Positions 9,112 to 17,505 are shown, counted from the first letter of the stretch. The stretch: 64,000 nt of DNA from Emticicia sp. CRIBPO (GCF_009905725.1 NZ_JAAAKV010000004.1:310001-374000); one strand, 5' to 3'. The notes: generated by a model from the letters alone, not told the origin. Program-made: numbers and translations.

Positions 9112-9279
9112 AGTAGCAGTTTATGTAGTTGGACTGGAAAGAGGTTTGTCTTGAGATAGTAACTCCCTGTAAAAGAGTATATTATTATACTGATATCATT
9201 TGGGGTGTAAAACCACAATGTATTATTCAGCTGCTGGTCTTCCGTTAATAACAAGTCTGATTTTTCCGGGAAATGAGAC

Positions 9280-9576
9280 TTAATCTTCCACATTCTCATT
9301 ATTATATTTTTTTCTTAAGTATCTGAAGGCTAATAACCAACAGAATAAAAAGATGATGAACTGCACAAACAGCACAATATTGTAAGCATCCGCTTCTGCG
9401 TGCATAATGCCAAAACTTAATATGCTGACAGGGAAAGTAACTAATAAACCTATCAGAACCCAGTCACCGTAGTAGGGAGGATAAACACAAAGTACGGAAA
9501 CGGTTCCCAGGCCCACATACCCAAGCGAAATAAGAAAGGCGTTTTTAAGGGCTCTTTTTTCTGAGTCTGACTTCAT
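9280..9576 (-). CDS. Small integral membrane protein, unknown function
   Basis: A 98-aa protein with three predicted membrane helices (about 12-32, 37-60 and 67-88) and a charged C-terminus (RYLRKKYNNENVED). I do not recognise a family. It is the last gene of the minus-strand RHS locus, about 100 nt after the second lipoprotein gene. It could be an accessory or immunity-type protein, but nothing in its sequence proves this. Confidence 0.55.
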   Translation of the reverse strand: MKSDSEKRALKNAFLISLGYVGLGTVSVLCVYPPYYGDWVLIGLLVTFPVSILSFGIMHAEADAYNIVLFVQFIIFLFCWLLAFRYLRKKYNNENVED

Positions 9577-9677
9577 TTGATTTTTCTCATTGTTGGATTT
9601 CAGCAGTTGACATAACGGGGGTAGCTAAAAGCAAAGTTTTTTAAGAATTCCTGTGCCTATGTCAAATGCCTGATCTT

Positions 9678-10208
9678 TTAGTCATTATTTACGAAGAACT
9701 CATACCAGTAAGTTTCTTTTTTACTTTTAACCCCAATCTGCTTTTCAAGTTTGATTATGATTTCATTATAAAACCGGTCTTCAATTCTCTTTATTTCCTT
9801 ATCGTTATGTTTAATATTTTCTGAAGTATTCCATCTTCCTTCCGGTGTCAGGTTATGAACAGCCCTTATAGCGATAGAAGTGGTTTTTGAATCTTTTTCA
9901 TCTTCAAAACCTTCTACATAGGTGAAATACGAAACATAGTACATTTCTTCCGGATGATCTTTGAAATAAAAGATCTTACCATCAAGGAATCCATATCCTC
10001 TGTCTTCCCAGTCATCCAAGTCTTTCAACTCATCCGGAATCAGGTATTCCGGATGGTTTTTGAATAGAATATTAACTGCATGGTCCATTTTTATTTTCTG
10101 AACAGGGAATGTCCACTGCCTGAATGCCCCTAAAGTACCGGCAAGCATACCGCAGGAAACAAAGATTAAAGCTAAAATTAATATGGATATTTTTTTCAAA
10201 TTAAACAT
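9678..10208 (-). CDS. Lipoprotein, paralogue of the next gene; candidate immunity protein 2
   Basis: A 176-aa protein from the ATG at 10208 (MFNLKKISIL); an upstream TTG-type start would overlap the neighbouring gene. It has a lipoprotein signal with lipobox VSCG. The mature part is clearly paralogous to the product of 10237-10740: shared FPxx-K, HPEYLIPDE, GKIFYF-x2-HPEE-x-YYVSY, VEGFEDEK and a Lys-rich C-terminal helix. It lies directly downstream of an RHS tip resembling a phospholipase A2. Duplicated lipoprotein genes beside lipase effectors are typically periplasmic immunity proteins, so that role is inferred from position. Confidence 0.65.
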   Translation of the reverse strand: MFNLKKISILILALIFVSCGMLAGTLGAFRQWTFPVQKIKMDHAVNILFKNHPEYLIPDELKDLDDWEDRGYGFLDGKIFYFKDHPEEMYYVSYFTYVEGFEDEKDSKTTSIAIRAVHNLTPEGRWNTSENIKHNDKEIKRIEDRFYNEIIIKLEKQIGVKSKKETYWYEFFVNND

Positions 10209-10236
10209 ATAAAGCCTTTTGTTGTTGTGTAGGCTA

Positions 10237-10740
10237 TTATTCATACCAATGACTATACTTCTCACTTTTTACATTTGCCTGTTTCTCGAGTTTAGTAATA
10301 ATCTGTTTATAAAAACGGTCATTAATTCTATGTATCTCTTTTTCGTTTTTTTCTAAATCTTCTACTGTGGCCCAGGCTCCTTCTTCTCCCAAGTTAATTG
10401 CTCTTACAGAAACTGTCGTTGATTTGGATTTTTTTTCGTCTTCAAATCCTTCCACATCTGCAGAATATGAAACATAATAAATTTCTTCGGGATGGCTGCT
10501 AAAATAAAAAATTTTACCATTTAAAGAACCATAACCGTTTTGCTTCCAGGAATCTAAATGTTCCCATTTTTCTGGAATAAGATACTGAGGATTATTTTTA
10601 AAAAAAGCATTGACTTCTGAATCAAATTGTTTTTGAGGAATCGGAAATCTCCATTTTTGAAAAGAACCTAGGGTGCCGGGGCTGAATGTATTGCAGCTCG
10701 TTAAAAGTAATACAAAAAGAGATATCAGGTTTTTTTTCAT
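10237..10740 (-). CDS. Lipoprotein, candidate immunity protein 1 for the phospholipase-like RHS tip
   Basis: A 167-aa lipoprotein (signal 1-15, lipobox LLTSC). It starts 5 nt after the stop of the RHS tip at 10746, so it is almost certainly co-transcribed with it. It is paralogous to the following gene (GKIFYF, HPEEIYYVSY, VEGFEDEK). No known family was recognised. The tight toxin-lipoprotein-lipoprotein order suggests an envelope-located immunity protein for a membrane-lipid-attacking toxin. This is inference from context only. Confidence 0.7.
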   Translation of the reverse strand: MKKNLISLFVLLLTSCNTFSPGTLGSFQKWRFPIPQKQFDSEVNAFFKNNPQYLIPEKWEHLDSWKQNGYGSLNGKIFYFSSHPEEIYYVSYSADVEGFEDEKKSKSTTVSVRAINLGEEGAWATVEDLEKNEKEIHRINDRFYKQIITKLEKQANVKSEKYSHWYE

Positions 10741-10745
10741 AATAG

Positions 10746-11732
10746 TTAATTTTTAATAGCTGAAGCCCCTTTTCCTATAGTTCTTGACATAGTTTTCAAC
10801 CCTAGGAACATATAGTAAAAGCCAGTTTTTGGAGTTGCGGCTAATCCGAGACCTATTCCTAAAACTTTTGCTTCAAAACGTGAAATGGGATCTAGTCTTG
10901 GATCATAAGATAGAGAAATTTCTTGTGCAACAAAGGCCCAATCATCTTTAATAACTTTTGTATTAATCAAAAGAGAAGCCGCTCCTCTGGCTTCTTTACG
11001 ATCGTAGGCTAAGTCATGAATCATTCCAGGATACTCAATCGGATTAGTTGGTAAATAAGAATAATCATCTTTACCATTATATTTTTTAGGATTTGATGGG
11101 CCTGGATAAGTTTTCCAAAAGATGTTATGTCCAATTGTTCTTGGATCAAGTGCTTCTGGAGTTAAATCACCTTGAACTTCATGCCATGCATTATCAACAG
11201 ATTCTTTATCAAGATACCACTCAACTCCTCTTCGACTTGGATACCCGGTCTCTTTAATCTCCGAAATTAGCCTTCCTCCGTTACTAAGGGTTCCCAGGCC
11301 GGCTCCGGACATTTCTCCCTTTACAAAATCAGCCATTTGATTTGTTGAAGGATTATTGTTTAAAGCTTCATTTTCAAAGCTCATATAACTCATATAGCGT
11401 TTTATATCTTCTTTATCAGTCGTTGAATAACCGGTTGATGTAACTTCCCACAGTCCAAATGGGTCAATGTAACGAATAGGGTTATTTAGAACATATTGAT
11501 AAGGTGACTGAGGATAATTACCAGCAGTTGCCGGATCCACTTCCCACCAACTCCCCATACCTGCATCATACCATCTGGCACCGTAGTCATAGAAGTTCAG
11601 GCCGAATTCTTCGTTGAGCTCTTTACCATTATAAAGATAACGGAATTTCGGTAAAACCGGGTCTTTGTACCAGGCCCCGTTCATCACTTTTCCGAAAGGA
11701 TAGTAATGAGTTTCACTGATGACAGTAGTCAT
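10746..11732 (-). CDS. Displaced RHS tip with a phospholipase A2-like toxin domain
   Basis: A 328-aa protein. Residues 5-67 are nearly identical to the RHS-associated core of the full-length RHS protein (SETHYYPFGKVMNGAWYKDP to GSWWEVDP). The core end NNPIRYIDPFG follows (83-93). The C-terminal domain (about 100-328) carries YPGPSNP (209-215), PTNPIEYPGMIHDLAYD (228-244) and a hydrophobic tail. The order 'Y-x-GP-x-NP ... NP ... HD-x2-Y-D' resembles the calcium loop and His-Asp pair (H239, D240) of phospholipase A2-like domains. It has its own ATG but no signal peptide, so it would be exported only after recombining onto the full-length RHS gene, or it acts as a stored cassette. The enzymatic call is motif-based. 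Confidence 0.65.
   Translation of the reverse strand: MTTVISETHYYPFGKVMNGAWYKDPVLPKFRYLYNGKELNEEFGLNFYDYGARWYDAGMGSWWEVDPATAGNYPQSPYQYVLNNPIRYIDPFGLWEVTSTGYSTTDKEDIKRYMSYMSFENEALNNNPSTNQMADFVKGEMSGAGLGTLSNGGRLISEIKETGYPSRRGVEWYLDKESVDNAWHEVQGDLTPEALDPRTIGHNIFWKTYPGPSNPKKYNGKDDYSYLPTNPIEYPGMIHDLAYDRKEARGAASLLINTKVIKDDWAFVAQEISLSYDPRLDPISRFEAKVLGIGLGLAATPKTGFYYMFLGLKTMSRTIGKGASAIKN
11532..11722 (-). repeat. RHS-core DNA repeat, copy 3
   Basis: About 191 bp nearly identical to 19867-20057 in the full RHS gene and to part of 13489-13700. It codes for the ETHYYPFGK...WWEVDP core segment. A few point differences and abrupt loss of similarity at both ends suggest displaced recombination homology. 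Confidence 0.85.
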
Positions 11733-11835
11733 TTTTTAATAAAATATTTAACTAAAGCTTTAAACCTGTTGATTTAAAATCGTCAATACAGTGAAAATTA
11801 TCTTAGTAGTTTCATTTCCTGGATTTGTACATCCA

Positions 11836-12033
11836 TTATCGATTTTCAACCCGCTTTCCCACTATATACAAAAGGATTAAAATTAGAACTAAAACTACAG
11901 CGACTTTAATAACAGAAGAATTCGTATCTTTGGGTACATTGTGTCCGCTGGCATGAAGGGCAAACCAGAAGAGAACGTCCAAAATTAGCAAAATAGATGT
12001 CAACCATTTTAAAACTATTATATTTATTTTCAT
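11836..12033 (-). CDS. Small two-helix membrane protein next to a decayed RHS tip
   Basis: A 65-aa protein with two hydrophobic helices (about 5-28 and 41-59) and a basic end (GKRVENR). Its ATG at 12033 follows the tail of a decayed RHS tip reading in another frame. Position and size fit an immunity protein that outlived its toxin. No family is recognised. Confidence 0.45.
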   Translation of the reverse strand: MKINIIVLKWLTSILLILDVLFWFALHASGHNVPKDTNSSVIKVAVVLVLILILLYIVGKRVENR

Positions 12034-12351
12034 CGTCTTGATTCGTTTTGATATGTCCTTGAAAACACTGCTTTACTAACAAATTCAGAACTTGTTCAAG
12101 TTGCCCTCCTGACATACCAGTAACATTTAACTTATCTCCATCTTTTAAGTTAACTGGGTTTCTTTGTAGCAAATCTGGCACAATAAGAGCAGACTTAGGA
12201 AGATTTGATGCGTCCTGAATAGAACTGTACATATCAGTAAGCAAAGTTTGTTTTACGCATGTCTATCGTCTCGATCTATCATATTAACTGGATTGTCATT
12301 ACTAAAGACCTATGGGCTGAAACTCAGAGTCTTCATCGCCAAAGGGTCAAT
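12034..12351 (-). pseudogene. Decayed RHS tip remnant
   Basis: From 12351 to 12253 the minus strand reads IDPLAMKTLSFSP, then a TAG stop, then VFSNDNPVNMIDRDDRHA and TAA. This is the RHS core end (compare DPLADQPQQLRFSPYVFSNNNPI in the neighbouring tip) with a nonsense change where Tyr is expected. A different frame then continues from 12244 (PDLLQRNPVNLKDGDKLNV...), consistent with a frameshifted toxin tail. It has no start codon or promoter of its own and lies just behind a terminator. Confidence 0.7.
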
Positions 12352-12362
12352 TTGTCAATAAG

Positions 12363-12384
12363 AAAGCCCCATCCTTGGGGCTTT
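12363..12384 (-). terminator. Terminator of the hydrophobic RHS tip/immunity pair
   Basis: Nine-bp stem AAAGCCCCA / TGGGGCTTT with a 4-nt loop, 7 nt past the stop of the membrane immunity gene. It separates this pair from the decayed remnant downstream. Confidence 0.85.
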
Positions 12385-12390
12385 TTGTTA

Positions 12391-12762
12391 CTATCTATTA
12401 AAAATTAGAATATATACAACTGCTGGAATTATAATCGTAGCCCAAAATACCCAGATCATTTTGTTCAAAATTTCGTCATTTTCATTATCATTTATAAATT
12501 CTTCTACTTGGTTTATTGTCCAGGTATATTTATTTAAAAAATAGAAAATCATAATAACCAAAAGAATGTAGAGCCACGTAAGAGAAGTTTCTAAGCCAAT
12601 ATTAAGGGCTATTCTTAAAAAATACAGTAATACATAAAACCATAAAAGTATTATTAAACTTACGGATATTTTTGAAAAATAGAAGTTGGATAGACTGGGT
12701 CTTATGTTACCGAATGCAAAATTGGCGTACAATTTACAAATCAAATAATTTATAGTTCTCAT
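12391..12762 (-). CDS. Integral membrane protein, candidate immunity to the overlapping RHS tip
   Basis: A 123-aa protein with three strong membrane helices (about 31-53, 61-78 and 101-121). Its start overlaps the stop of the RHS tip by 4 nt (ATGA type), which implies translational coupling. Integral-membrane immunity proteins are typical partners of pore-forming toxins such as channel colicins, so the pairing suggests the tip acts on membranes. No family is recognised. A strong terminator follows. Confidence 0.65.
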   Translation of the reverse strand: MRTINYLICKLYANFAFGNIRPSLSNFYFSKISVSLIILLWFYVLLYFLRIALNIGLETSLTWLYILLVIMIFYFLNKYTWTINQVEEFINDNENDEILNKMIWVFWATIIIPAVVYILIFNR

Positions 12763-13646
12763 CGGATTCTGATTTTAGAGGTATCAACTTGTTGTGATTC
12801 AATTACTTTATTAGATTGATATTGTTCAACCTTATTATCCACTGCTTTAAAAATAGCATCTTTTGCACCTGTTACGCTCAATAATCCGTCAGCAATACCA
12901 ATCGCTGCACCAGTTAAAGGATTTACTTTTAAGGCAGCTAAACCAATATCGACACCGGCTTTTAGCATATTTCCTGCCGTTGGGTTTTCAATGGCTTGTG
13001 CAGTAGAGATGATTGCTCCCGTTATTCCTAAGCCTTTTCCTATATCATCTAATACATTTATTACTGGGGCAGCAGCATCAAGTGCATTGCCAAGTTTTGA
13101 AGCCCCTCCAACAACACCTGTATTTAAGTTGTTGCTTAAATCAACAGCATTAATAAGATTATCTAGTGTACCTGATAAACTACTTCCTGATTTTCCCGTA
13201 ACAGTTACCTCACTCAACATGGTTGAACTTGTAGCAGTACCATTGGCATTTAAATTTACCTGTTCCCCTTGCCCATTCATGTATGTGCCAGACTTTCCTA
13301 TGTCAGTTGCACCATTTCCGTATTTGGCTGTTGCTTCGGCTTGGTTGTTTACAGAGAAGTCAAAGGTTACACTTCCGTTTTGCTGTTTTATCCAATCAAA
13401 TGGTAATCTACCGTCGGGGTCTGTAAATCGAATCGGATTGTTATTTGAAAATACATAAGGCGAGAACCTTAATTGCTGTGGTTGATCCGCCAACGGATCC
13501 ACTTCCCACCAACTCCCCATTCCTGCATCATACCATCTGGCACCGTAGTCATAAAAGTTCAGACCGAATTCTTCGTTGAGCTCTTTGCCATTATAAAGAT
13601 AACGGAATTTCGGCAAAACCGGGTCTTTGTACCAGGCCCCGTTCAT
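12759..13646 (-). CDS. Displaced RHS tip, Gly/Ala-rich and hydrophobic, candidate membrane-active toxin
   Basis: A 295-aa protein from the first in-frame ATG; in-frame RHS-core codons continue back to about 13700 without another start. Residues 1-51 are the shared core (MNGAWYKDPVLPKFRYLYNG to WWEVDP), followed by PLADQPQQLRFSPYVFSNN and FTDPDG. The unique part (about 80-295) is rich in Ser, Gly, Asn and Ala with long hydrophobic stretches (VGGASKLGNALDAAAPVINV, GADIGLAALKV-like) and no catalytic motif. It could be pore-forming or could be a pre-toxin segment. It is coupled to a membrane-protein gene by a 4-nt overlap. Confidence 0.6.
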   Translation of the reverse strand: MNGAWYKDPVLPKFRYLYNGKELNEEFGLNFYDYGARWYDAGMGSWWEVDPLADQPQQLRFSPYVFSNNNPIRFTDPDGRLPFDWIKQQNGSVTFDFSVNNQAEATAKYGNGATDIGKSGTYMNGQGEQVNLNANGTATSSTMLSEVTVTGKSGSSLSGTLDNLINAVDLSNNLNTGVVGGASKLGNALDAAAPVINVLDDIGKGLGITGAIISTAQAIENPTAGNMLKAGVDIGLAALKVNPLTGAAIGIADGLLSVTGAKDAIFKAVDNKVEQYQSNKVIESQQVDTSKIRIR

Positions 13647-13700
13647 GACTTTTCCGAACGGATAGTAGTGGGTTTCGCTGATGATCTCCGAGTTGTCAAT
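13489..13700 (-). repeat. RHS-core DNA repeat, copy 2
   Basis: A 212-bp segment nearly identical to 19862-20073 in the full-length RHS gene, coding for DNSEIISETHYYPFGK to WWEVDPLA. Similarity stops sharply after GTTGTCAAT at 13700, inside what would be the upstream RHS core, marking an old recombination or insertion junction. Confidence 0.9.
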
Positions 13701-13805
13701 ACAATCGCAGTTTCATTGGATATGTGTATTTTTTAATAATATAATATTAAAATGCTTATTGTATTCTCACAATTCATTGCATTTTTCAACAGGGTTGTCA
13801 TAAGA

Positions 13806-14252
13806 TTAAATAAGTCCAAAACTTCTCTCTAAAATCGTAGATTTTAAATCATCATCCAAAGTATAAACACACTCAAATCCAACAGATCTAATGAGTACAG
13901 AGATTTGGACCAGATTATCTTCTTTGTGCTTTATACTACATTCTATGTAGAACTTAGGTGATTTCCAATTTGATTTAAAACTATTTAAGTTACTAGAGTC
14001 AATCTTTGAATACATTACCTTTTGATCACGGTAGTGTAGTTCTGTTATTTCTTTTTTGTTCAAAAACTCATTTTCTACAACATAGGGGCGTTGATCTCTA
14101 ACTACGGTAGACAAATTTTCATAAAATAATTTATCATTTAGTACCCTGTTAATTGCCTCTACTTTGTTGAAATTATGGCTATTACACCTCCAGAACAAAA
14201 TGGAAATACAGAGTAAAAACAATATTGGTCTCATGTCTTGAAATAATTTCAT
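13806..14252 (-). CDS. Putative lipoprotein in the RHS locus
   Basis: 148 aa from the ATG at 14252 (MKLFQDMRPILF); another ATG follows at 14234, and the longer ORF start at 14318 has no signal peptide at its beginning. There is a hydrophobic signal with a Cys at FWRCNS, so it is probably a lipoprotein. The mature part is mixed alpha/beta with no recognised motif. The base composition is more AT-rich than the flanking core genes. It lies among immunity-like genes with no intact toxin directly upstream. Confidence 0.5.
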   Translation of the reverse strand: MKLFQDMRPILFLLCISILFWRCNSHNFNKVEAINRVLNDKLFYENLSTVVRDQRPYVVENEFLNKKEITELHYRDQKVMYSKIDSSNLNSFKSNWKSPKFYIECSIKHKEDNLVQISVLIRSVGFECVYTLDDDLKSTILERSFGLI

Positions 14253-14480
14253 TGCACTTTCTTTTTTGGTTTCAACATTATGCACAGGCATCTGTGTTGT
14301 TATTTTGTCAAAACACAATCTTAACTTAATATATACTGAGTAATCGTTAGCTTTTTTTCATCATCACCATCATTTAACCGGAGAATTTCTGCTACTTCAA
14401 TTAGTCTTGATATAGAATGTTTATTAACGGATTCATGATATTATTTAACTGAAAAGTTGTTGTATTTAAGAATCGGTCAT

Positions 14481-15326
14481 TTATAAGTGCCTAATAATTA
14501 GATTGTCCTCAATGTTTGTGATAATCTTCATTCTATTTCCTACTTCCTCTTTTAAGAGACCGTCTTCTACATCGAATTTAACATCTTTCTGATTAATTAT
14601 TATCTTCCTTTTTATTGTATTCCTTTTTGCTGCACTTTGATCTATTACAATCAGGTGAATATCAATACTTAATTCGTCTCTTTTATCATTATACTGAAAA
14701 TTATTATCACCAAACGATTGAAACGATCCATCTGCTATATAAGCATACTTTAAAATGCCTATAGATCCTATCTTATTCATTGATTTATCAAAAACGAAAA
14801 ATAGATCCCTATCATAATATGTGTCATATAATTCTCTTACTTGCAATAAGTACAAATCTTTAAAATGAAATGACTTAATCAATGATTGATTCTTTAAATG
14901 AGAACCAAATTTAATTCCATCAACTTTGAATCCTGATTTATTAACTTTATTTAATAAGAGCAAAGAATAAGGATTTCCAAAAAGGAGGATGTTGTTGTTT
15001 TCCGAAATAATTGCATTGTCCTTGTCAAGAAATAATTGTTCCAAAGATTTTCCTTTGAAATAGCCTGTTTTATGTTTTTCTTTTTTTTGTACTGATTTAA
15101 ATTCTAAATGATATTTTCTTAACACTTCAAAAATATTGTAATGAAGCTTGAAATTTAAAGAGCTATCTATTAAATCTAAATTTATAGACTTTGAATTGCC
15201 TGGGCTGCGGGCTTTCTTTTTCAAATCCGAACTCTCTTTTGCAATTTGCTTCGAATCGCTCGATTGGCTGCAAGAGTTTGAATTATAGAATAAGAAAAGA
15301 CCAATAAGCAAAGTGATACTTTTCAT
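14481..15326 (-). CDS. Putative lipoprotein of unknown function in the RHS locus
   Basis: 281 aa from the ATG at 15326 (MKSITLLIGLFLF), chosen because it begins the signal peptide; a longer start at 15350 adds eight residues. The lipobox region is SNSCSQ. A Lys/Ser-rich linker follows, then a beta-rich domain with many aromatic and Asp residues (LFGNPYSLLLLN, DRDLFFVFDKSM). No family is recognised. Codon use is AT-rich. It may be an immunity or accessory lipoprotein. Confidence 0.55.
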   Translation of the reverse strand: MKSITLLIGLFLFYNSNSCSQSSDSKQIAKESSDLKKKARSPGNSKSINLDLIDSSLNFKLHYNIFEVLRKYHLEFKSVQKKEKHKTGYFKGKSLEQLFLDKDNAIISENNNILLFGNPYSLLLLNKVNKSGFKVDGIKFGSHLKNQSLIKSFHFKDLYLLQVRELYDTYYDRDLFFVFDKSMNKIGSIGILKYAYIADGSFQSFGDNNFQYNDKRDELSIDIHLIVIDQSAAKRNTIKRKIIINQKDVKFDVEDGLLKEEVGNRMKIITNIEDNLIIRHL

Positions 15327-15460
15327 ATGATTAATCTTGTAATAGCTCAATACAGAAATACATTTATATTTTTCTGTATGGTTTTTTTGTAATAAATTGT
15401 ACTCGAATCTCTATTATTATATTCATATATTTTCAATAACTAAAAATCAATGTTTTGCAT

Positions 15461-15853
15461 TTAAAGGCTTCCTGCTATCTCATTTTGACGACCTTTTGAT
15501 TCATATCCCAAGCTTGTTTCATTAAACTCAAGCTCGTTTTCAAAGATTTTCACAAAAGAGGCTGCTATATAATATTTTTCTCCTTCGCTTTCTATTTCAA
15601 ATAAATTATTTTCTTCATAGCTCAGATATTTTTTTACAGCAGTATAGGTCGTAATACTGTTACTATTTACCAAGCGTATGGTAATGCCAGACAGCGTTGT
15701 AAATAATTGCATAAATGAGGTGTCAAAAAAAATTATATCGATATTTTCTTTACTTCCTTTTCTTTTGTCTGATCTTATTAAGAGTTGTCCATGACTAACT
15801 AAATAGTCAAAAACTGTAAAATAGCGGTCTGATTTGAAAATCTCTTTGCTCAT
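15461..15853 (-). CDS. Small cytoplasmic protein, immunity-like by position
   Basis: A 130-aa soluble alpha/beta protein without a signal peptide (MSKEIFKSDRYFTVFDYLV...). No family recognised. It is encoded on the same strand as the surrounding RHS modules, 220 nt past the gene at 16074, and has the size and low-GC character of immunity genes. The region 15854-16073 between them holds nothing I can identify. Confidence 0.5.
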   Translation of the reverse strand: MSKEIFKSDRYFTVFDYLVSHGQLLIRSDKRKGSKENIDIIFFDTSFMQLFTTLSGITIRLVNSNSITTYTAVKKYLSYEENNLFEIESEGEKYYIAASFVKIFENELEFNETSLGYESKGRQNEIAGSL

Positions 15854-16073
15854 TGTTTTTGTTTTAAAATGGACCGGGCACTACTTTCTGTTTTTAATAA
15901 AATGTTGTTCTTTTTAATGCTTCAGGATTAGAATACAACTATCCCCTTGCTGAAACCTTTTTGCACCCTGAGTAAATGCACTCTATGGACCACCCGGATA
16001 ATCATGCAATAATCAGCTTACTTGAACAAAAGAAGGGATAATCATCAGAATATATTAGAAAATAGAATGTTCT

Positions 16074-16424
16074 TTAGCCCAAGTCAATAAGAGTTAAGAT
16101 TGTATCCTCATTTATTTTATAAGGATAAGCTAAATTGGTAATAGTCTTGGATTTGACGTTTTTATCTAATTTTTCCCAACTGGTTATGTTTTTAATATGC
16201 CACCTTATCTTTTCTAAACTTTTAGGATATTTTTCAATATTACCCCACTCTGACTTTTGACCATTTCCAAATTCTTTTTCGAGCTCATCTGTGATTTGGT
16301 CTAATATCTCTCCAATATATGGGCTACTAGCAACTTCGGTGAAGAGATCTTCGTCCCCACCCCATTTAATAAGGATTAGAGCTTTTCTAAGAATAACAAG
16401 GTCTCTTATGTTTATTATATTCAT
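16074..16424 (-). CDS. Candidate immunity protein of the broken ADP-ribosyltransferase-like tip
   Basis: A 116-aa, mainly helical soluble protein (MNIINIRDLVILRKALILI...). Its ATG overlaps the toxin stop by 4 nt (ATGA), so the two were translated together. No family recognised. The reading frame is intact although the upstream toxin gene is broken, as expected if immunity is still selected against kin carrying the active toxin. Confidence 0.6.
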   Translation of the reverse strand: MNIINIRDLVILRKALILIKWGGDEDLFTEVASSPYIGEILDQITDELEKEFGNGQKSEWGNIEKYPKSLEKIRWHIKNITSWEKLDKNVKSKTITNLAYPYKINEDTILTLIDLG

Positions 16425-17150
16425 TTTTTTTGCTTTGTTAAATTTGGGCCTCCGTAAATTACTTTTTCTAACTTAAGTGTGCCTTTTGGGTATACAAATT
16501 CAAGATATTCTCTTCCGTTGGTTTCTAGGTGGGCGACTTGATATGAATTAAGTCTAAATACTACCACATCATCACCACGATTTGCATGAGTAGCTTGTCC
16601 ATTAAACAAATTTTGAAAAGCTTCAGAAGGAGCCATTGCTATGTTTGTTAAATAAACTTTGCCTTTATTGTTAGGTAATATTTTATGTGTAGCCATGATT
16701 CCTGCTAATCCAACTTGATCGGTGTAATGGTAAAAAGTATAACCATCGTCATTCGACTCTTTCCTTGGTGTATCTCCTTCAACTAAAGTGATTAAGGATA
16801 GTATTGACCCAGCTCTTAATGCAACACGACCTAAGCTTTCCAATATACTTTGCCATGACAGTCCTGTCGTTCATCCTATTGTTCCTGCAGTGCCTAGTAG
16901 CGGTACAGCTGAGGCAGATTTCTCTTTCGAGTTAGAAGCTTTTGACGATTGAGATTTTTGCTTTTCCTTTTCATCTTTTTTCTCTTTATCGCGATCTCTA
17001 TTAGCAAACTCTATCTGAGCAGTCTCATGTCGACCGATCATATCATCAAAGGAAGTCATTCCACCGAAAGCCAGACTCTCTAAACTATCGGGGTCAAGAA
17101 AGTGGGCTATTGTTTTCGTATGTAATACTGCTCGCTTGTCTGGGTAACTC
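16421..17150 (-). pseudogene. Broken RHS tip with ART-HYD1-like toxin domain
   Basis: The minus strand first shows the RHS core end in two frames (ITYENNSPLS, then FLDPDSLESLAFGGMTSFDD), implying a 1-nt frameshift near 17087. The second frame runs to GTAGTIG and meets a TGA at 16871-16873. The same frame continues without break as TTGLSWQSILESLGRVALRA to the end at 16421. The last part has YHYTDQVGLAGIMATHKI, KVYLTN and GDDVVVFRL, which resembles the His-Tyr-Asp pattern of ART-HYD1 ADP-ribosyltransferase toxins. A TTG at 16843 could still start a 140-aa domain. The family call is from memory of motifs. Confidence 0.65.
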
Positions 17151-17271
17151 TGGTAAGAGATCGAACAAAATCAAACTTAGAAAACTCCTTATTCGTTTTT
17201 TATTTTATTTTTAATCATATATTCAAATAGCATCTGAATTGTAAGTTCCTCATTAATTTTCCGTTGTTTTT

Positions 17272-17505
17272 TTAAGTTAAATAATGTTTCCAGGTCATAG
17301 TATTGAGTTCTGCTTCCTCCAGAAAGTACTTTTGAAAATCAAAATTTTTAAAAGTTACGCCAAATTTTTTTGATAAATGCTCCAACAAATCAACGGCACC
17401 TATACCATCATCTATTTCCCTAATGACATATTGTGGGGAAAAGTTAAAATCATAAGGATATTCTTTTTCTAGAAATGAAATGAGGTTTTCAAGTGTTAAT
17501 TCCAT
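17272..17505 (-). CDS. Small acidic protein, DUF1493-like, possible immunity protein
   Basis: A 77-aa acidic protein (MELTLENLISFLEKEYPYDF...). The pattern IDDGIGAVDLLEHLSKKFGV...FDFQKYFLEE resembles DUF1493, a small acyl-carrier-like fold. No toxin is immediately upstream; the nearest intact tip is 18002-18691, already followed by its own immunity-like gene. It is probably a second or orphan immunity gene. Confidence 0.5.
   Translation of the reverse strand: MELTLENLISFLEKEYPYDFNFSPQYVIREIDDGIGAVDLLEHLSKKFGVTFKNFDFQKYFLEEAELNTMTWKHYLT

Noticed and set aside
9090-9299. 69-codon minus-strand ORF overlapping the end of the small membrane gene
   Set aside because: No start context, no motif, overlaps a better supported gene.
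12991-13458. 155-codon plus-strand ORF inside the hydrophobic RHS tip
   Set aside because: Antisense shadow of the RHS tip, which has core homology and a coupled immunity gene.
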